NCBI RefSeq assembly: GCF_014863355.1
Contig: NZ_JACZEP010000007.1
Span: 124,001 to 188,000 of the forward strand
Length of the DNA stretch: 64,000 nt
Source of the DNA: Aminobacter carboxidus
GTDB taxonomy: Bacteria > Pseudomonadota > Alphaproteobacteria > Rhizobiales > Rhizobiaceae
Reading direction: 5' to 3'
Part shown: positions 43,950 to 55,222 of the stretch, piece after piece
Layout of the letters: every line of letters starts with the position of its first letter
Position numbering within the stretch: the stretch's first letter is position 1
The notes under the pieces: model-generated
What the model saw: only the letters and a program-made list of their open reading frames with translations
Told to the model about the DNA's origin: nothing
Database searches by the model: none
Position numbers and translations under genes: made by a program

Positions 43950-44441
43950 TTAGCGATACGGCGAATCCATAGCGATGTTGCGCGCGATCTCGCGCTCCCA
44001 CCGGTCGCCGTTCGCAAGCAGCTTGTCCTTGTCGTAGTACAGCTCCTCGCGCGTTTCCGTCGCGAATTCGAAGTTCGGCCCCTCGACGATGGCGTCGACC
44101 GGGCAGGCCTCCTGGCAGAAGCCGCAATAGATGCACTTCACCATGTCGATGTCGTAGCGCACCGTGCGGCGGGTGCCGTCGTTGCGACGCGGGCCGGCCT
44201 CGATGGTGATGGCCTGCGCCGGGCAGATCGCCTCGCACAGTTTGCAGGCGATGCAGCGCTCTTCGCCGTTGGGATAACGGCGGAGCGCATGCTCGCCGCG
44301 GAAGCGCGGGCTGACCGGACCTTTTTCGTGCGGATAGTTCAGCGTCGCCTTGGGCGCGAAGAACTGGCGCATCGACAGGAAGAAGGCGCCGACGAAGTCC
44401 TGCAACAGCAGCGATTTGGCGGCTTGTGCGAGAGCGGACAT
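43950..44441 (-). CDS. nuoI: NADH-quinone oxidoreductase subunit I
   Basis: A peripheral-arm subunit of 163 residues with two 4Fe-4S clusters, [12 protein letters not shown] and [12 protein letters not shown] (N6a and N6b), which pass electrons toward NuoB. The ATG at 44441 or the preceding ATG at 44444 overlaps the nuoH stop. The longer open frame enters nuoH and is not used. Confidence 0.95.
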   Translation of the reverse strand: MSALAQAAKSLLLQDFVGAFFLSMRQFFAPKATLNYPHEKGPVSPRFRGEHALRRYPNGEERCIACKLCEAICPAQAITIEAGPRRNDGTRRTVRYDIDMVKCIYCGFCQEACPVDAIVEGPNFEFATETREELYYDKDKLLANGDRWEREIARNIAMDSPYR

Positions 44442-45484
44442 CATGCGGCTCCGGTGAGCTTGAGGACGGCGGCGGTGATCACGACCATCGCCAGCGAGAT
44501 CGGCAGGAACACTTTCCAGCCCAGGCGCATCAACTGGTCGTAGCGGTAACGCGGCACGAAAGACTTCACCATGGCGAACATGAAGAACACCATGCAAACC
44601 TTGAGCACGAACCAGATCACGCCGGGAACCCAGGTGAAGGGTGCGAAGTCGAATGGTGGCAGCCATCCGCCGAGGAACAGGATCGTCGTCAGCGCGCACA
44701 TCAAAACGATGGCGACATACTCACCGAGGAAGAACAGCAGGAACGGCGTCGACGAATATTCGATCATGTGACCAGCGACGAGTTCCGACTCGGCCTCGAC
44801 GAGGTCGAAGGGTGGACGGTTGGTCTCGGCCAGTGCCGAAATGAAGAAGATCACGAACATCGGAAACAGGACGAGCCAGTTCCAGTCGAGGAAGGTGTTC
44901 GGCAGGCCAAGGCGCGTACCGATGCCGTCGCCCTGCGAAAGCACGATGTCGGTGAGGTTCAGCGAACCGACGGTGAGCAGCACACAGACGATGACGAAGC
45001 CGATCGAGACTTCATAAGACACCATCTGGGCCGCCGAACGCAGCGCGCCGAGGAACGGATACTTCGAGTTCGAGGCCCAGCCGCCCATGATCACGCCATA
45101 GACCTCGAGCGAGGAGATGGCGAAGACATAGAGGATGCCGACATTGACGTTGGCGATCGCCCAGCCTTCGCTGACCGGGATCACCGCCCATGCCGAGATC
45201 GCCAGCACCGCTGAGACGACGGGGGCGAGCAGGAACACGCCCTTGTTGGAGCCCGACGGGATGATCGGCTCCTTGAAGACGAACTTCAAAAGATCGGCGA
45301 AGGCCTGCAGCAGGCCCCAGGGGCCGACGACGTTCGGGCCGCGGCGCAGCTGCACAGCCGCCCAGATCTTGCGGTCGGCGTAGAGAATGTAGGCGACGAA
45401 GATCAGCAGAACGACGATCAGGACGACCGACTTCAGCAGGATGATCAACGCCGGCAGGACGTAGAAGGAGAAAAAGGTATCCAT
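44441..45484 (-). CDS. nuoH: NADH-quinone oxidoreductase subunit H
   Basis: A 347-residue membrane subunit at the quinone site, with eight helices. [20 protein letters not shown] and [20 protein letters not shown] are the family signatures. The ATG at 45484 gives [13 protein letters not shown], and the longer frame starts within nuoG. The gene is 8 bases after the nuoG stop. Confidence 0.95.
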   Translation of the reverse strand: MDTFFSFYVLPALIILLKSVVLIVVLLIFVAYILYADRKIWAAVQLRRGPNVVGPWGLLQAFADLLKFVFKEPIIPSGSNKGVFLLAPVVSAVLAISAWAVIPVSEGWAIANVNVGILYVFAISSLEVYGVIMGGWASNSKYPFLGALRSAAQMVSYEVSIGFVIVCVLLTVGSLNLTDIVLSQGDGIGTRLGLPNTFLDWNWLVLFPMFVIFFISALAETNRPPFDLVEAESELVAGHMIEYSSTPFLLFFLGEYVAIVLMCALTTILFLGGWLPPFDFAPFTWVPGVIWFVLKVCMVFFMFAMVKSFVPRYRYDQLMRLGWKVFLPISLAMVVITAAVLKLTGAA

Positions 45485-45492
45485 GACAGCCC

Positions 45493-47574
45493 TTACTCCG
45501 CCGCCTGCTTGAAGCCGTTCTTGGCCAATGCCGAACATTCGGCCATCACCGCCGACGCGCGTGCGATCGGGTTGGTGAGATAGAAATCCTTCACGACAGA
45601 GGTGAAGGCACCCTTGTTCAGCCGGCCGCCGAGCTTGGCGACCTTGGCGATGTCATCGTGGTCGCCGGCGTCGATCTCGTCGATGCGGCGGAGATGCGGG
45701 AAATCCGCATAGAGCTTAGAACGCAGCTGCTGCAGCGAATCGAACGGCAGTTTGTGGCCGAGCACGTCGGACAGCGCCCTGAGGATCGCCCAGTCTTCCT
45801 TGGCCTCGCCCGGTGCGAAGCCGGCACGGCTGGTCTGCTGCACGCGGCCCTCGGTGTTGACGTAGGTGCCCGACTTTTCAGTGTAGGCGGCAGCCGGCAG
45901 GATGACGTCGGCGCGGTGCGCACCAGTGTCGCCATGCGTGCCGAAGTAGACAACGAATGCGTTCGCGGCCTTGGTCAGGTCGAGTTCGTCAGCGCCGAGC
46001 AGGAACAGCAGGTCGCTGTCAGCGAGCATGCCGGCAACGTTCTTGCCGCCCTTGCCCGGCACGAAGCCGACATCGAGGCCGCCAACGCGGGCAGCGGCAG
46101 TGTGCAGCACGGCAAAGCCGTTCCAGTCCGGGCGGCTTGCCTTGACCGATGTCGCGAGCTTCGCGGCCTGGCCGAGCACGGCGGCACCATCGGAGCGCGC
46201 GATCGCACCCTGGCCGACGATGATCAACGGGTGCGAAGCCTTCTTGAGCACCTGGAAGAACTTGCCATTGCCATCGGCCAGATCCTTGAGCGTATCCGGG
46301 CCCGAGCCGAGCTGTTCGTAGTCGTAACGCGTGTCGCCGATCTCGCCGATGACGGCAACCGGCACATTGGCGGCGCGCCAGTGCTTGCGGATGCGGGCGT
46401 TGAGCACCGAAGCCTCGAAGCGCGGGTTGGCGCCGATGATCAGGATGGCGTCGGCCTGTTCGATGCCTTCGATGGTCGGGTTGAAGATGTAGCTGGCGCG
46501 GCCGAGCGACGGATCGAGTGCAGCACCATCCTGGCGGCAGTCGATATTGTTCGAGCCGAGCGAGGCGATCAGTTGCTTGAGCGCGTACATCTCCTCGACG
46601 GTGGCGAGATCGCCGGCGATCGCGCCGATGCGCTCGGCCGAGGACTTGGCGATAGCGTCCTTGATCGCCGAGAACGCCTCTGGCCAGCTCGCGGGCAACA
46701 GCTTGCCGCCCTTGCGGACATAAGGCCGGTCGAGGCGCTGCGTGCGCAGGCCGTCCCAGATGAAGCGGGTCTTGTCGGAAATCCACTCCTCATTCACCTG
46801 CTCGTTGATGCGCGGCATGATGCGCATCACTTCGCGGCCACGCGTATCGACGCGGATGGCCGAACCGACTGCATCCATCACGTCGATGGATTCAGTCTTG
46901 GTCAGCTCCCACGGACGTGCCTGGAAGGCGTAGGGCTTTGAGGTCAGCGCGCCGACCGGGCACAGGTCGATGACGTTGCCCTGCAGCTCGGAGGTCATTG
47001 CCTGCTCGAGATAGGTGGTGATCTCGGCGTCCTCGCCACGGCCGATCAGGCCGAGCTCGGAAATGCCGGCCACTTCAGTGGTGAAGCGGACGCAGCGCGT
47101 GCAGTGAATGCAGCGCGTCATGATCGTCTTGACCAGCGGGCCGATGTTCTTGTCTTCGACCGCGCGCTTGTTTTCATTGTAGCGCGAACCGTCGAGGCCA
47201 AAGGCCATCGCCTGGTCCTGCAGGTCGCATTCGCCGCCCTGGTCGCAGATCGGGCAGTCGAGCGGATGGTTGATGAGCAGGAATTCCATCACGCCTTCGC
47301 GGGCCTTCTTGACCATCGGCGTGTTGGTGAAGATTTCGGGCGTCTCGCCGTTCGGGCCGGGACGCAGGTCGCGTACGCCCATGGCACAGGATGCCGCCGG
47401 CTTGGGCGGTCCGCCCTTTACCTCGACAAGGCACATGCGGCAGTTGCCGGCGATCGACAGCCGCTCATGGAAGCAGAAGCGCGGCACTTCCGCGCCTGCC
47501 TCTTCCGCAGCCTGCAGCAGCGTATAGTGGTCGGGTACCGAAATCTCTTTCCCGTCGACCTTAAGCTTTGCCAT
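45493..47574 (-). CDS. nuoG: NADH-quinone oxidoreductase subunit G
   Basis: A 693-residue iron-sulfur subunit. An N-terminal 2Fe-2S ferredoxin domain ([20 protein letters not shown]) is followed by [20 protein letters not shown] and [11 protein letters not shown] molybdopterin oxidoreductase-like domain without molybdenum function continues to the C-terminus. The gene is separated from nuoF by the helix-hairpin-helix gene at 47654, which is unusual for the operon outside Rhizobiales. Confidence 0.96.
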   Translation of the reverse strand: MAKLKVDGKEISVPDHYTLLQAAEEAGAEVPRFCFHERLSIAGNCRMCLVEVKGGPPKPAASCAMGVRDLRPGPNGETPEIFTNTPMVKKAREGVMEFLLINHPLDCPICDQGGECDLQDQAMAFGLDGSRYNENKRAVEDKNIGPLVKTIMTRCIHCTRCVRFTTEVAGISELGLIGRGEDAEITTYLEQAMTSELQGNVIDLCPVGALTSKPYAFQARPWELTKTESIDVMDAVGSAIRVDTRGREVMRIMPRINEQVNEEWISDKTRFIWDGLRTQRLDRPYVRKGGKLLPASWPEAFSAIKDAIAKSSAERIGAIAGDLATVEEMYALKQLIASLGSNNIDCRQDGAALDPSLGRASYIFNPTIEGIEQADAILIIGANPRFEASVLNARIRKHWRAANVPVAVIGEIGDTRYDYEQLGSGPDTLKDLADGNGKFFQVLKKASHPLIIVGQGAIARSDGAAVLGQAAKLATSVKASRPDWNGFAVLHTAAARVGGLDVGFVPGKGGKNVAGMLADSDLLFLLGADELDLTKAANAFVVYFGTHGDTGAHRADVILPAAAYTEKSGTYVNTEGRVQQTSRAGFAPGEAKEDWAILRALSDVLGHKLPFDSLQQLRSKLYADFPHLRRIDEIDAGDHDDIAKVAKLGGRLNKGAFTSVVKDFYLTNPIARASAVMAECSALAKNGFKQAAE

Positions 47575-47617
47575 AGCGCCTCAAATCCCGCGGATGATCC
47601 GCATTCCGTCCTGCAAG

Positions 47618-47641
47618 GGGGCGCGGCCTGCGCTGCGCCCC
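47618..47641. promoter_or_regulatory. Hairpin between the HhH gene and nuoG
   Basis: GGGGCGC pairs exactly with GCGCCCC around a 10-base loop in the 79-base gap. There is no U-run, so it is more likely an RNA processing or stability element than a terminator inside the nuo operon. Confidence 0.35.
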
Positions 47642-47653
47642 GAAATCCACAAT

Positions 47654-48361
47654 TCAAGCGGCAGTCGTGCCGCCAGCAAGCATTGCTGCCTGCCCTATCC
47701 AGTCATCACGGCCGATCCGACCCTTGAAGCCGAGATAGTCGTCCGCCCAGGCCACCTCTTCGGCCGTCCAGCCGGCGATCTGGCCATAAGTCCAGATGCC
47801 AAGACCGTTCAGCACCTGCTCCAGCTTCGGGCCGATGCCCGAAATGGCCTTGAGATCGTCAGGCGTCTCAGGCCTTTCAATCGATGCAGGCTGCCTGAAA
47901 TCCTCAGGCTGAAGCCCCACCGGCGCTTCTTCAACGACAGCAGCCTCTACAACCATCGGATCGGTCGCATCGGCGACCACCGGCTTCACCTCGGCCTTCT
48001 CCAGCTTGCGCGCCAGGGTTTTCACCTCGGCGATCAGCGAGGCGGTCTCCGCCTCCCCACGCTTGGCCGTCGCACCGGCCACCTTGATGTGCGTCGCGCC
48101 GGTGAAATCGCCGAAGTCGGGCGAAAACAGGCGCTGCGCGGCTTCGGATGCGCCTGACACGGCACCGATCCAGACGCCAAGCGCGTGACTGGCGAGACCG
48201 ACACCAAGCGCTGAAGCAGCAGCGAAGCCTGCGGCAGGATGCACCATGAGGTTCGCCCTACCGGCAAACTCCTTGGGCAGCATTGCCACGAAGTCCCTGT
48301 TCATCTGCTCCAAACGTTCCATCTCAGGCACTGCACTTTCGGGAATGGGAAATGTCGACAT
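47654..48361 (-). CDS. Helix-hairpin-helix protein encoded between nuoF and nuoG
   Basis: A 235-residue protein of unknown function. The N-terminal half (residues 1-95) resembles a phasin-like helical region (MERLEQMNRDFVAMLPKEF) with a short hydrophobic stretch. A charged linker follows. The C-terminal residues 167-235 form a helix-hairpin-helix domain (LKAISGIGPKLEQVLNGLGI, then FKGRIGRDDWI) that is about 60% identical by eye to the C-terminal extension of the neighbouring NuoE. The intact frame and place in the operon argue for a real protein tied to complex I. Role unproven. Confidence 0.85.
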   Translation of the reverse strand: MSTFPIPESAVPEMERLEQMNRDFVAMLPKEFAGRANLMVHPAAGFAAASALGVGLASHALGVWIGAVSGASEAAQRLFSPDFGDFTGATHIKVAGATAKRGEAETASLIAEVKTLARKLEKAEVKPVVADATDPMVVEAAVVEEAPVGLQPEDFRQPASIERPETPDDLKAISGIGPKLEQVLNGLGIWTYGQIAGWTAEEVAWADDYLGFKGRIGRDDWIGQAAMLAGGTTAA

Positions 48362-48448
48362 TGGTAGCTCCTTGTCGCCTTCGCCGTTCGCCTCTGCCTC
48401 GTCGTTTCCTATTTCGGACCTTTGGCCCGCACTTTCTGACTTAAACCC

Positions 48449-49756
48449 TTATTCAGCCGCCACCAGCACCGGCTCGGCGCGGTGCGAATTGCGCGAGAAC
48501 TCGTCGATCCGCCGCTCGATTTCGGGGCGGAAGTTGCGGATCAGGCCCTGGATCGGCCATGCGGCCGCATCGCCCAGCGCGCAGATCGTGTGGCCTTCCA
48601 CCTGCTTGGTGACGTCGAGCAGCATGTCGATCTCGCGCTTGTGCGCTTCGCCGCGCACCAGGCGTTCCATGACGCGCCACATCCAGCCGGTGCCTTCGCG
48701 GCACGGCGTGCACTGGCCGCAGCTCTCGTGCTTGAAGAAGTAGCTGAGGCGCGCGATCGCCTTCACGATGTCGGTCGACTTGTCCATGACGATCACGGCA
48801 GCCGTGCCGAAGGACGACTTGCGCTCGCGCAGGCCATCGAAGTCCATCGGGCAGTCGATGATGTCCTCGGCCTTGACGACCGGGCAGGACGCGCCGCCGG
48901 GAATGACAGCCAAGAGGTTGTCCCAGCCGCCGCGGATACCGCCGCCGTGCTTTTCGACCAGCTCGCGGAAGGTGATGCCCATGGCCTCTTCGACCGTGCA
49001 AGGCGTATTCACATGGCCAACCAGCATGAACAGCTTGGTGCCGACATTGTTCGGGCGGCCGATGCCGGAGAACCAGGCGGCCCCACGACGCAAGATGGTC
49101 GGCGCGACAGCGATCGACTCGACGTTGTTGACCGTCGTCGGGCAGCCATAGAGGCCGACATTGGCCGGGAACGGCGGCTTGAGGCGCGGCTGGCCCTTCT
49201 TGCCTTCCAGGCTTTCGAGCAGCGCGGTTTCTTCGCCGCAGATATAGGCGCCGGCACCGTGATGGACGTAGATCTCGAAGTCGTAGCCGTTCTTGTTGTT
49301 CTTGCCGATCAGCTTGGCATCATAAGCCTCGTCGATGGCGCGCTGCAGCGCTTCGCGCTCACGGATGAACTCGCCGCGCACATAAATGTAGGCGGCAACG
49401 GCACCCATGGCGAAACCGGCGAGCAGGCAGCCCTCGACCAGCGTGTGCGGGTCATGGCGCAGGATATCACGATCCTTGCAGGTGCCCGGTTCGGACTCAT
49501 CGGCATTGACGACGAGATAGGACGGACGGCCATCCGGGTTGCTCTTGGGCATGAACGACCACTTGAGACCCGTCGGGAAGCCGGCGCCGCCGCGGCCGCG
49601 CAGGCCCGACGCCTTCATCTCGTTGATGATCCACTCGCGACCCTTCTCGATGATGCCGGCAGTGCCGTCCCAGGCGCCACGCGACATCGCACCGGCCAGC
49701 GACTGGTCGAAGCGGCCATAGATGTTGGTGAAGATGCGGTCCTTGTCTTCAAGCAT
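48449..49756 (-). CDS. nuoF: NADH-quinone oxidoreductase subunit F
   Basis: A 435-residue NADH- and FMN-binding subunit. [20 protein letters not shown] binds [21 protein letters not shown] contacts FMN and NADH, and [15 protein letters not shown] with a later cysteine holds cluster N3. It starts [14 protein letters not shown], 11 bases after the nuoE stop. Confidence 0.96.
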   Translation of the reverse strand: MLEDKDRIFTNIYGRFDQSLAGAMSRGAWDGTAGIIEKGREWIINEMKASGLRGRGGAGFPTGLKWSFMPKSNPDGRPSYLVVNADESEPGTCKDRDILRHDPHTLVEGCLLAGFAMGAVAAYIYVRGEFIREREALQRAIDEAYDAKLIGKNNKNGYDFEIYVHHGAGAYICGEETALLESLEGKKGQPRLKPPFPANVGLYGCPTTVNNVESIAVAPTILRRGAAWFSGIGRPNNVGTKLFMLVGHVNTPCTVEEAMGITFRELVEKHGGGIRGGWDNLLAVIPGGASCPVVKAEDIIDCPMDFDGLRERKSSFGTAAVIVMDKSTDIVKAIARLSYFFKHESCGQCTPCREGTGWMWRVMERLVRGEAHKREIDMLLDVTKQVEGHTICALGDAAAWPIQGLIRNFRPEIERRIDEFSRNSHRAEPVLVAAE

Positions 49757-49767
49757 GTTCTTGCTCC

Positions 49768-50892
49768 TCAGACCGGCTTCTTGCCGAAGACGCGGATGTA
49801 TTCAGCCACGCCACCCTTGGCGAGCGCCTTGGCCTGCTTGACCCAGTCGTCGCGCTCGATGCGGCCCTTGAAATTCAGGTAACCGTCGACCCACTCGCGC
49901 TCGGCCTTCTTCCAGGAAGCGACCTGGCCGAAGGTGAAGATGCCGAGTTCGTGCAGCGTGCCCTCGATCTTCGGGCCGACGCCCGAGATCAGCTTGAGGT
50001 CGTCGACGGCAGCCGGCTTGGCGATGCCGGCCGGACGATTCTTGTCTTCGAGCGACGGCTTGGCCACTGCTGCAGCCTTGGGAGCAGCGACGCTCGCTGC
50101 TTTTTCGGCGGCGGGCGCTGCCTTGACCTTCGACGGCGTATTCACGGCCGGGCTGGTCTCTATCGCGTCGGTCTTGGGCTTGGCGGCGTTGGACGGCGGC
50201 ACGACTGCCTCGACGACAGCTGCCTTGGCAGCCTTGGAGGCGGCCTTGGCTTCCTTGTCGCGGGTCGTCTTGAGCACGCCCTTCTCTTCCTTGAGCGAAG
50301 TGAAGCCGGTCAGCGGCGCAGCGAACACGCGGCCAGTCTGCGGGCCGGTCTTGACCTTGTCGCCCTTGCCGGCATCGAACTGATCGATGATCTCGGCCAG
50401 ACGCTCCGGCGTCAGGTCCTCGTAGGTGTCCTTGAAGATCATGACCATCGGTGCATTGACGCAGGCGCCAAGGCACTCGACCTCTTCCCACGACAGCGTG
50501 CCCGCCTCGTTGGTGTGGAACTGGTCGTGATGGATCTTCGAGCGGCACACGTCCATCAGCTCTTCCGAGCCGCGCAGCATGCAGGGCGTGGTGCCGCACA
50601 CCTGAACATGGGCGCGCGTGCCGACCGGCTTGAGCTGGAACTGGGTGTAGAAAGTCGCGACTTCGAGCGCGCGGATGTAAGGCATATCAAGCATGTCGGC
50701 GACATGTTCGATTGCCGCCTTCGTCACCCAGCCGTCCTGTTCCTGCGCCAGCATCAGCAGCGGGATGACGGCCGACTGTTCGCGGCCCTTGGGGTACTTC
50801 TTGATCCAGGTTTTCGCCTGCGCGGTCATCGCCTTGTTGAAGGCGAATGACGCTGGCTGGACGCTGGCTTCTGCGAGACGGCGGACTGACAT
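49768..50892 (-). CDS. nuoE: NADH-quinone oxidoreductase subunit E with C-terminal HhH extension
   Basis: A 374-residue protein, about twice the length of many bacterial NuoE. The first 190 residues are a normal thioredoxin-fold 2Fe-2S subunit with [11 protein letters not shown] and [10 protein letters not shown] supplying the four cysteines of cluster N1a. Residues 195-290 are a low-complexity Ala/Lys/Pro linker. Residues 296-374 form a helix-hairpin-helix-type domain ([20 protein letters not shown], then [11 protein letters not shown]) closely like that of the gene at 47654. The extension is also seen in other Rhizobiales, so it is not a sequencing artefact. Its start follows the nuoD stop directly. 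Confidence 0.95.
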   Translation of the reverse strand: MSVRRLAEASVQPASFAFNKAMTAQAKTWIKKYPKGREQSAVIPLLMLAQEQDGWVTKAAIEHVADMLDMPYIRALEVATFYTQFQLKPVGTRAHVQVCGTTPCMLRGSEELMDVCRSKIHHDQFHTNEAGTLSWEEVECLGACVNAPMVMIFKDTYEDLTPERLAEIIDQFDAGKGDKVKTGPQTGRVFAAPLTGFTSLKEEKGVLKTTRDKEAKAASKAAKAAVVEAVVPPSNAAKPKTDAIETSPAVNTPSKVKAAPAAEKAASVAAPKAAAVAKPSLEDKNRPAGIAKPAAVDDLKLISGVGPKIEGTLHELGIFTFGQVASWKKAEREWVDGYLNFKGRIERDDWVKQAKALAKGGVAEYIRVFGKKPV

Positions 50893-52083
50893 TTAGCGGT
50901 CGACCTCACCAAACACGATGTCGAGGGAGCCGAGAACGGCTGAGATATCCGCCAGCATGTGGCCGCGGCACAGGAAATCCATCGCTTGGAGATGGGCGAA
51001 ACCTGGCGCGCGCAGCTTGCAGCGGTATGGCTTGTTGGTGCCGTCGGAGACGAGGAAGACGCCGAATTCGCCCTTGGGCGCTTCGACGGCCGCATAAACC
51101 TCGCCGGCCGGCACACGGTAGCCTTCGGTGTAGAGCTTGAAGTGATGGATCAAGGATTCCATCGAACGCTTCATCGCCTGGCGCTTCGGCGGAACCACCT
51201 TGCCGTCCATGTTCGAGACAGGACCGACACTTTCCTTGCCGAGCAGCAGGTCGACGCACTGGCGCATGATGCTCGCCGACTGGCGCATCTCTTCCATGCG
51301 GATCAGGTAGCGGTCGTAGCAGTCGCCGTTCTTGCCGATCGGAATGTCGAATTCCATTTCGGAATAGCACTCGTAGGGCTGGCTCTTGCGCAGGTCCCAG
51401 GCAGCGCCCGAACCGCGCACCATCACGCCCGAGAAACCCCAGGCCCAGGCGTCGTCGAGCGAGACCACGCCGATGTCGACGTTACGCTGCTTGAAGATGC
51501 GGTTGGGGGTGAGCAGGTCGTCGAGGTTCTTCACCGTCTGCAGGAACGGATCGATCCACTTGCCAATGTCTTCGACCAGCTTCTGCGGCAGGTCCTGGTG
51601 GACGCCGCCCGGCCGGAAATAGGCGGCGTGCATGCGCGCACCGCAGGCACGCTCATAAAACACCATCAGCTTTTCGCGCTCTTCGAAGCCCCACAGCGGC
51701 GGGGTCAGCGCGCCAACGTCCATCGCCTGCGTCGTGACGTTGAGCAGATGCGACAGGATGCGGCCGATCTCGGAGAACAGCACGCGGATGATCTGACCGC
51801 GCTTCGGCACTTCGAGGCCGAGCAGACGCTCGACGGCAAGCGCAAACGCATGTTCCTGGTTCATCGGCGCGACATAGTCGAGCCGGTCGAAATAGGGCAC
51901 GGCTTGCAGATAGGTCTTCTGCTCGATCAGCTTTTCGGTGCCGCGGTGCAGCAGACCGATATGCGGATCGACGCGGTCGACGACTTCGCCGTCGAGCTCG
52001 AGCACCAGGCGCAAAACGCCGTGCGCCGCCGGATGTTGCGGGCCGAAGTTGATGTTGAAGTTGCGGACGGAGGTTTCAGCCAT
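50893..52083 (-). CDS. nuoD: NADH-quinone oxidoreductase subunit D
   Basis: The 49-kDa subunit at the quinone pocket, 396 residues. [34 protein letters not shown] and the final [15 protein letters not shown] (hydrogenase-derived end) are diagnostic. It begins [15 protein letters not shown], 9 bases after the nuoC stop. Confidence 0.96.
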   Translation of the reverse strand: MAETSVRNFNINFGPQHPAAHGVLRLVLELDGEVVDRVDPHIGLLHRGTEKLIEQKTYLQAVPYFDRLDYVAPMNQEHAFALAVERLLGLEVPKRGQIIRVLFSEIGRILSHLLNVTTQAMDVGALTPPLWGFEEREKLMVFYERACGARMHAAYFRPGGVHQDLPQKLVEDIGKWIDPFLQTVKNLDDLLTPNRIFKQRNVDIGVVSLDDAWAWGFSGVMVRGSGAAWDLRKSQPYECYSEMEFDIPIGKNGDCYDRYLIRMEEMRQSASIMRQCVDLLLGKESVGPVSNMDGKVVPPKRQAMKRSMESLIHHFKLYTEGYRVPAGEVYAAVEAPKGEFGVFLVSDGTNKPYRCKLRAPGFAHLQAMDFLCRGHMLADISAVLGSLDIVFGEVDR

Positions 52084-52092
52084 TTCGGCGCC

Positions 52093-52698
52093 TCAATTCG
52101 TCTTGGCTTTTTCGTCGCCCGGCAGCACGTAATCGGTGCCTTCCCAGGGAGACAAAAAGTCGAAATTGCGGAATTCCTGCTTGAGCTCGACCGGCTCGTA
52201 GACGACGCGCTTCTGCTCGTCGTCGTAGCGAACTTCGACGAAGCCGGTGAGCGGGAAGTCCTTGCGCAGCGGATGCCCTTCGAAGCCGTAATCCGTCAGA
52301 AGGCGGCGCAGGTCGGGATGGCCCGAAAACAGGATGCCATACATGTCATAGGCCTCGCGCTCGAACCAGTCGGCACCGGGATAGACCGAGGTGATCGACG
52401 GAACCGGCGTGTCCTCGTCAGTGCTGACCTTGACGCGAATCCGCAGGTTCTGGCGCGGCGACATCAGGTGATAGACGACGTCGAAGCGCTTGCGGCGCTG
52501 CGGATAGTCGACGCCGGCGGCATCGATGAACGAGATGAACTGGCACTGCACGTCGCTGCGCAGGAAGGTCATCACATCGACGATATCGGCAGCCTTCACC
52601 GTCAGCGTCAGTTCGCCATAGGCGACGACGCTTTCTTCGATGTCCGCATCGAGCTTTTCCGCAATATACGCGGCGAGGTCGTTCAGGGCTTCACTCAT
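52093..52698 (-). CDS. nuoC: NADH-quinone oxidoreductase subunit C
   Basis: The 30-kDa subunit, 201 residues. [20 protein letters not shown] and [20 protein letters not shown] are the family signature. It is separate from nuoD, unlike the fused nuoCD of Escherichia coli. It lies 6 bases after the nuoB stop. Confidence 0.96.
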   Translation of the reverse strand: MSEALNDLAAYIAEKLDADIEESVVAYGELTLTVKAADIVDVMTFLRSDVQCQFISFIDAAGVDYPQRRKRFDVVYHLMSPRQNLRIRVKVSTDEDTPVPSITSVYPGADWFEREAYDMYGILFSGHPDLRRLLTDYGFEGHPLRKDFPLTGFVEVRYDDEQKRVVYEPVELKQEFRNFDFLSPWEGTDYVLPGDEKAKTN

Positions 52699-52704
52699 CT
52701 GGGA

Positions 52705-53286
52705 TCACCGCTCGATCGTGCCGGTGCGGCGGATCTTCTTCTGCAGAAGAAGGATGCCGTAGAGAAGTGCTTCGGCGGTCGGAGGACAGCCGGGCACGTA
52801 GATGTCGACAGGCACGACGCGATCGCAGCCGCGTACCACCGAATAGGAATAGTGGTAGTAGCCGCCACCATTGGCGCAAGAGCCCATCGAGATGACGTAG
52901 CGCGGCTCCGGCATCTGGTCGTAGACCTTGCGCAGCGCGGGCGCCATCTTGTTGGTCAGCGTGCCGGCGACGATCATCACGTCGGACTGGCGTGGTGAAG
53001 CGCGCGGCGCGATGCCGAAGCGTTCGGCGTCATAGCGCGGCATCGAGATGTGCATCATCTCGACGGCGCAGCAGGCCAGACCGAAGGTCATCCACATCAG
53101 CGAGCCGGTGCGCGCCCAGGTGATCAGCGCTTCCGACGAGGTGACGAGGAAACCCTTGTCGGACAACTCACTGTTCAGATCGCCGAAGAAGGCGTCGTCG
53201 GAACCGATGAGCTTGCCGGTGTTCGGATCGATGATGCCTTTCGGCTTCGGTGCGACCAGGGTGCCGGAGGCGTCGTTCAATCCCAT
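52705..53286 (-). CDS. nuoB: NADH-quinone oxidoreductase subunit B
   Basis: A 193-residue subunit carrying cluster N2, the last cluster before quinone. [20 protein letters not shown] and [11 protein letters not shown] provide the cysteine ligands. The ATG at 53286 ([14 protein letters not shown]) overlaps the end of nuoA by 10 bases; the longer frame adds 7 residues within nuoA and is less likely. Confidence 0.95.
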   Translation of the reverse strand: MGLNDASGTLVAPKPKGIIDPNTGKLIGSDDAFFGDLNSELSDKGFLVTSSEALITWARTGSLMWMTFGLACCAVEMMHISMPRYDAERFGIAPRASPRQSDVMIVAGTLTNKMAPALRKVYDQMPEPRYVISMGSCANGGGYYHYSYSVVRGCDRVVPVDIYVPGCPPTAEALLYGILLLQKKIRRTGTIER

Positions 53287-53642
53287 TCCAGCGCTCCCTT
53301 TTTCCACTCATAGACAAAGCCGATGGTCAGCACGGCCAGGAAGATCATCATCGACCAGAAGCCGAGCATGCCGATCTCGCCGAAGGACACCGCCCAGGGG
53401 AACAGGAACGCCACTTCGAGATCAAAGATGATGAACAGGATGGAGACCAGATAGAAGCGGATGTCGAACTTCATGCGGGCGTCGTCAAACGAGTTGAAGC
53501 CGCACTCATAGGCTGAAAGCTTTTCCGGATCCGGATTGCGGTAGGCGACAAGGAAAGGCGCCACGATAAGCGCAATGCCGACAATAAGCGCCACACCGAT
53601 AAAAATGACGATGGGCAGATACGAACTCAGGAGAGCGTTCAT
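53277..53642 (-). CDS. nuoA: NADH-quinone oxidoreductase subunit A
   Basis: A 121-residue membrane subunit with three helices. [20 protein letters not shown] and [20 protein letters not shown] are diagnostic. It is the first gene of the nuo operon, and the promoter must lie in the 343-base gap upstream (53643-53985), where no clear sigma-70 box was identified. Confidence 0.96.
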   Translation of the reverse strand: MNALLSSYLPIVIFIGVALIVGIALIVAPFLVAYRNPDPEKLSAYECGFNSFDDARMKFDIRFYLVSILFIIFDLEVAFLFPWAVSFGEIGMLGFWSMMIFLAVLTIGFVYEWKKGALEWD

Positions 53643-53985
53643 GCTGCGAATTCCGTTGGTGGCCTATCCACCCAGATTTACAGCACGGGGTCCGTTTCCG
53701 GAAGCGCGACAGATTCTCGCCGAGCCGGACGAAACGGTCGTGCTGCAATGCGGCGACGGTTAGCGCAGCCGGTCGGTCGAAGCAAGTCCAACCTTGGCCA
53801 AAACGTGGCAAAGCCCACTGCTGGACCAAAATCCTGCGCGTGTGGCTCGTGTTTGATTTCCTTCGCCTTTTACTCAACTTTACACTCCTGACAAGACCGG
53901 AACCGCGGTTCTGCTAGCATTTGCAGCAAAGACCGATTCTCGTGCCCTTGCGTCACACCTGGAGGGACTGCGATAGCTTGCCGCA
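53643..53985. other. Divergent intergenic region between nuoA and the YcaQ-family gene
   Basis: No gene is seen on either strand. On the plus strand CTGACA at 53888-53893 with a TGCTAGCAT-like region about 17 bases downstream is a weak candidate promoter for the YcaQ gene. No clear promoter could be picked for nuoA. Confidence 0.5.
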
Positions 53986-55212
53986 ATGAAGGAAAAACTC
54001 TCACTCGCCACCGCCCGCCGCATCGCATTGGCGGCCCAGGGATTTGCCGACGCGCGCCCCACGGGCGCGATCACGCGACGTCACTTGCAGCGCGTGCTCG
54101 GCCGCATCGGCCTGCTCCAGATCGACTCGGTCAGCGCCGTCGTGCGCGCTCACTACATGCCACTCTATTCGCGGCTCGGCCCCTACCCCATGGCGCTGCT
54201 CGACGATGCCATGCAGCCGAAGAAACGGATGCTGTTCGAATACTGGGCGCACGAGGCTTCGCTGCTGCCGCTCGAAACCTACCCGCTGATGCGCTGGCGC
54301 ATGGCGCGGGCCGAGGACGGGATGTATGGCGGGCTTGCCAAGTTCGGACGTGCCAACAGGCCCTATATTGAAGAGATATTCCGCCATGTGGTCGACCGCG
54401 GACCGATCGCCGCTTCCGACATCGAGGGCGCCAAGGGTTCCGGCGGCTGGTGGGGCTGGAGCCAGGAGAAGCATGCCTTCGAATGGCTGTTCTGGGCGGG
54501 CCGCATTACCACCCATTCGCGCCGCGGCTTCGAACGCCTCTATGATCTGCCCGAACGCGTCCTGCCTTCCGACATCCACGCCCTTCCCGTCCCGGCTCCG
54601 GCCGATGCGCATCGCGAATTGCTACGCATTTCCGCCCGCGCCCATGGCGTGGCCACCGCCAACTGCCTGCGCGACTACTTCCGCCTGTCGCCTGCCGACA
54701 TCAAGGGCCGCCTCGAAGAGCTGGTCGAGACGGGAGAACTGATTCCGGTCCGCGTCGAAGGTTGGAACCGGCAGGCCTATCTTCACGCCGAGGCGCGAAT
54801 CCCGCGCAAGGTGCACGCACGCGCCCTGCTCGCGCCTTTCGACCCGCTGGTGTTCGAGCGCACCCGCGCCGAGCAACTGTTCGACTTCCGCTATCGCATC
54901 GAGATCTACACCCCGGCGGAGAAGCGCCAGTATGGCTACTATGTCCTGCCTTTCCTGCTCGGCGAGCGCATCGTCGCCCGCATCGACCTGAAAGCCGACC
55001 GGCCAGCGGGTGTATTGCGTGTCCACGCCGCCTATGCCGAGCCTTGCGCGCCGCCTGAAACCGCAGCCGAACTCTATGAAGAGTTGAAGCAGATGCGCGA
55101 CTGGCTCGGCCTCGAACGCATAGAGGTGACGCCTGCCGGCGACCTCGGGCCTGATCTGAGCGACATTGCGGGTCGCTCCATCACGTTGACTCCACCCCTC
55201 GCGAAAGCCTAA
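53986..55212 (+). CDS. YcaQ/AlkX-family winged-helix DNA glycosylase-like protein
   Basis: A 408-residue protein of the HTH_42 family, which includes E. coli YcaQ (AlkX), a DNA glycosylase that unhooks interstrand crosslinks. The proposed active-site motif QxD is seen as LLQIDSVSAVVRAHYMPLYS near residues 45-64, followed by FEYWAHEASLLPLETYPLMRW and the C-terminal APFDPLVFERTRAEQLFDF. The N-terminal MKEKLSLATARRIALAAQGF matches the family. Activity in this organism is inferred. It is followed 10 bases later by the riboswitch leader of the cobW unit, so transcripts may read through. Confidence 0.85.
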   Translation: MKEKLSLATARRIALAAQGFADARPTGAITRRHLQRVLGRIGLLQIDSVSAVVRAHYMPLYSRLGPYPMALLDDAMQPKKRMLFEYWAHEASLLPLETYPLMRWRMARAEDGMYGGLAKFGRANRPYIEEIFRHVVDRGPIAASDIEGAKGSGGWWGWSQEKHAFEWLFWAGRITTHSRRGFERLYDLPERVLPSDIHALPVPAPADAHRELLRISARAHGVATANCLRDYFRLSPADIKGRLEELVETGELIPVRVEGWNRQAYLHAEARIPRKVHARALLAPFDPLVFERTRAEQLFDFRYRIEIYTPAEKRQYGYYVLPFLLGERIVARIDLKADRPAGVLRVHAAYAEPCAPPETAAELYEELKQMRDWLGLERIEVTPAGDLGPDLSDIAGRSITLTPPLAKA

Positions 55213-55222
55213 ATCGCCCACA

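Noticed and set aside
45658-46941. A 427-codon plus-strand frame opposite nuoG
   Set aside because: nuoG is unequivocal; the opposite frame is a composition shadow.
49768-50892. nuoE extension as a frameshift or fusion error
   Set aside because: The frame is continuous, the extension shares a domain with a nearby gene, and long NuoE proteins are known in Rhizobiales.
50959-52998. A 679-codon plus-strand open frame opposite nuoD and nuoC
   Set aside because: Both genes on the minus strand have clear complex I signatures; the plus frame is a codon-bias shadow without motifs.
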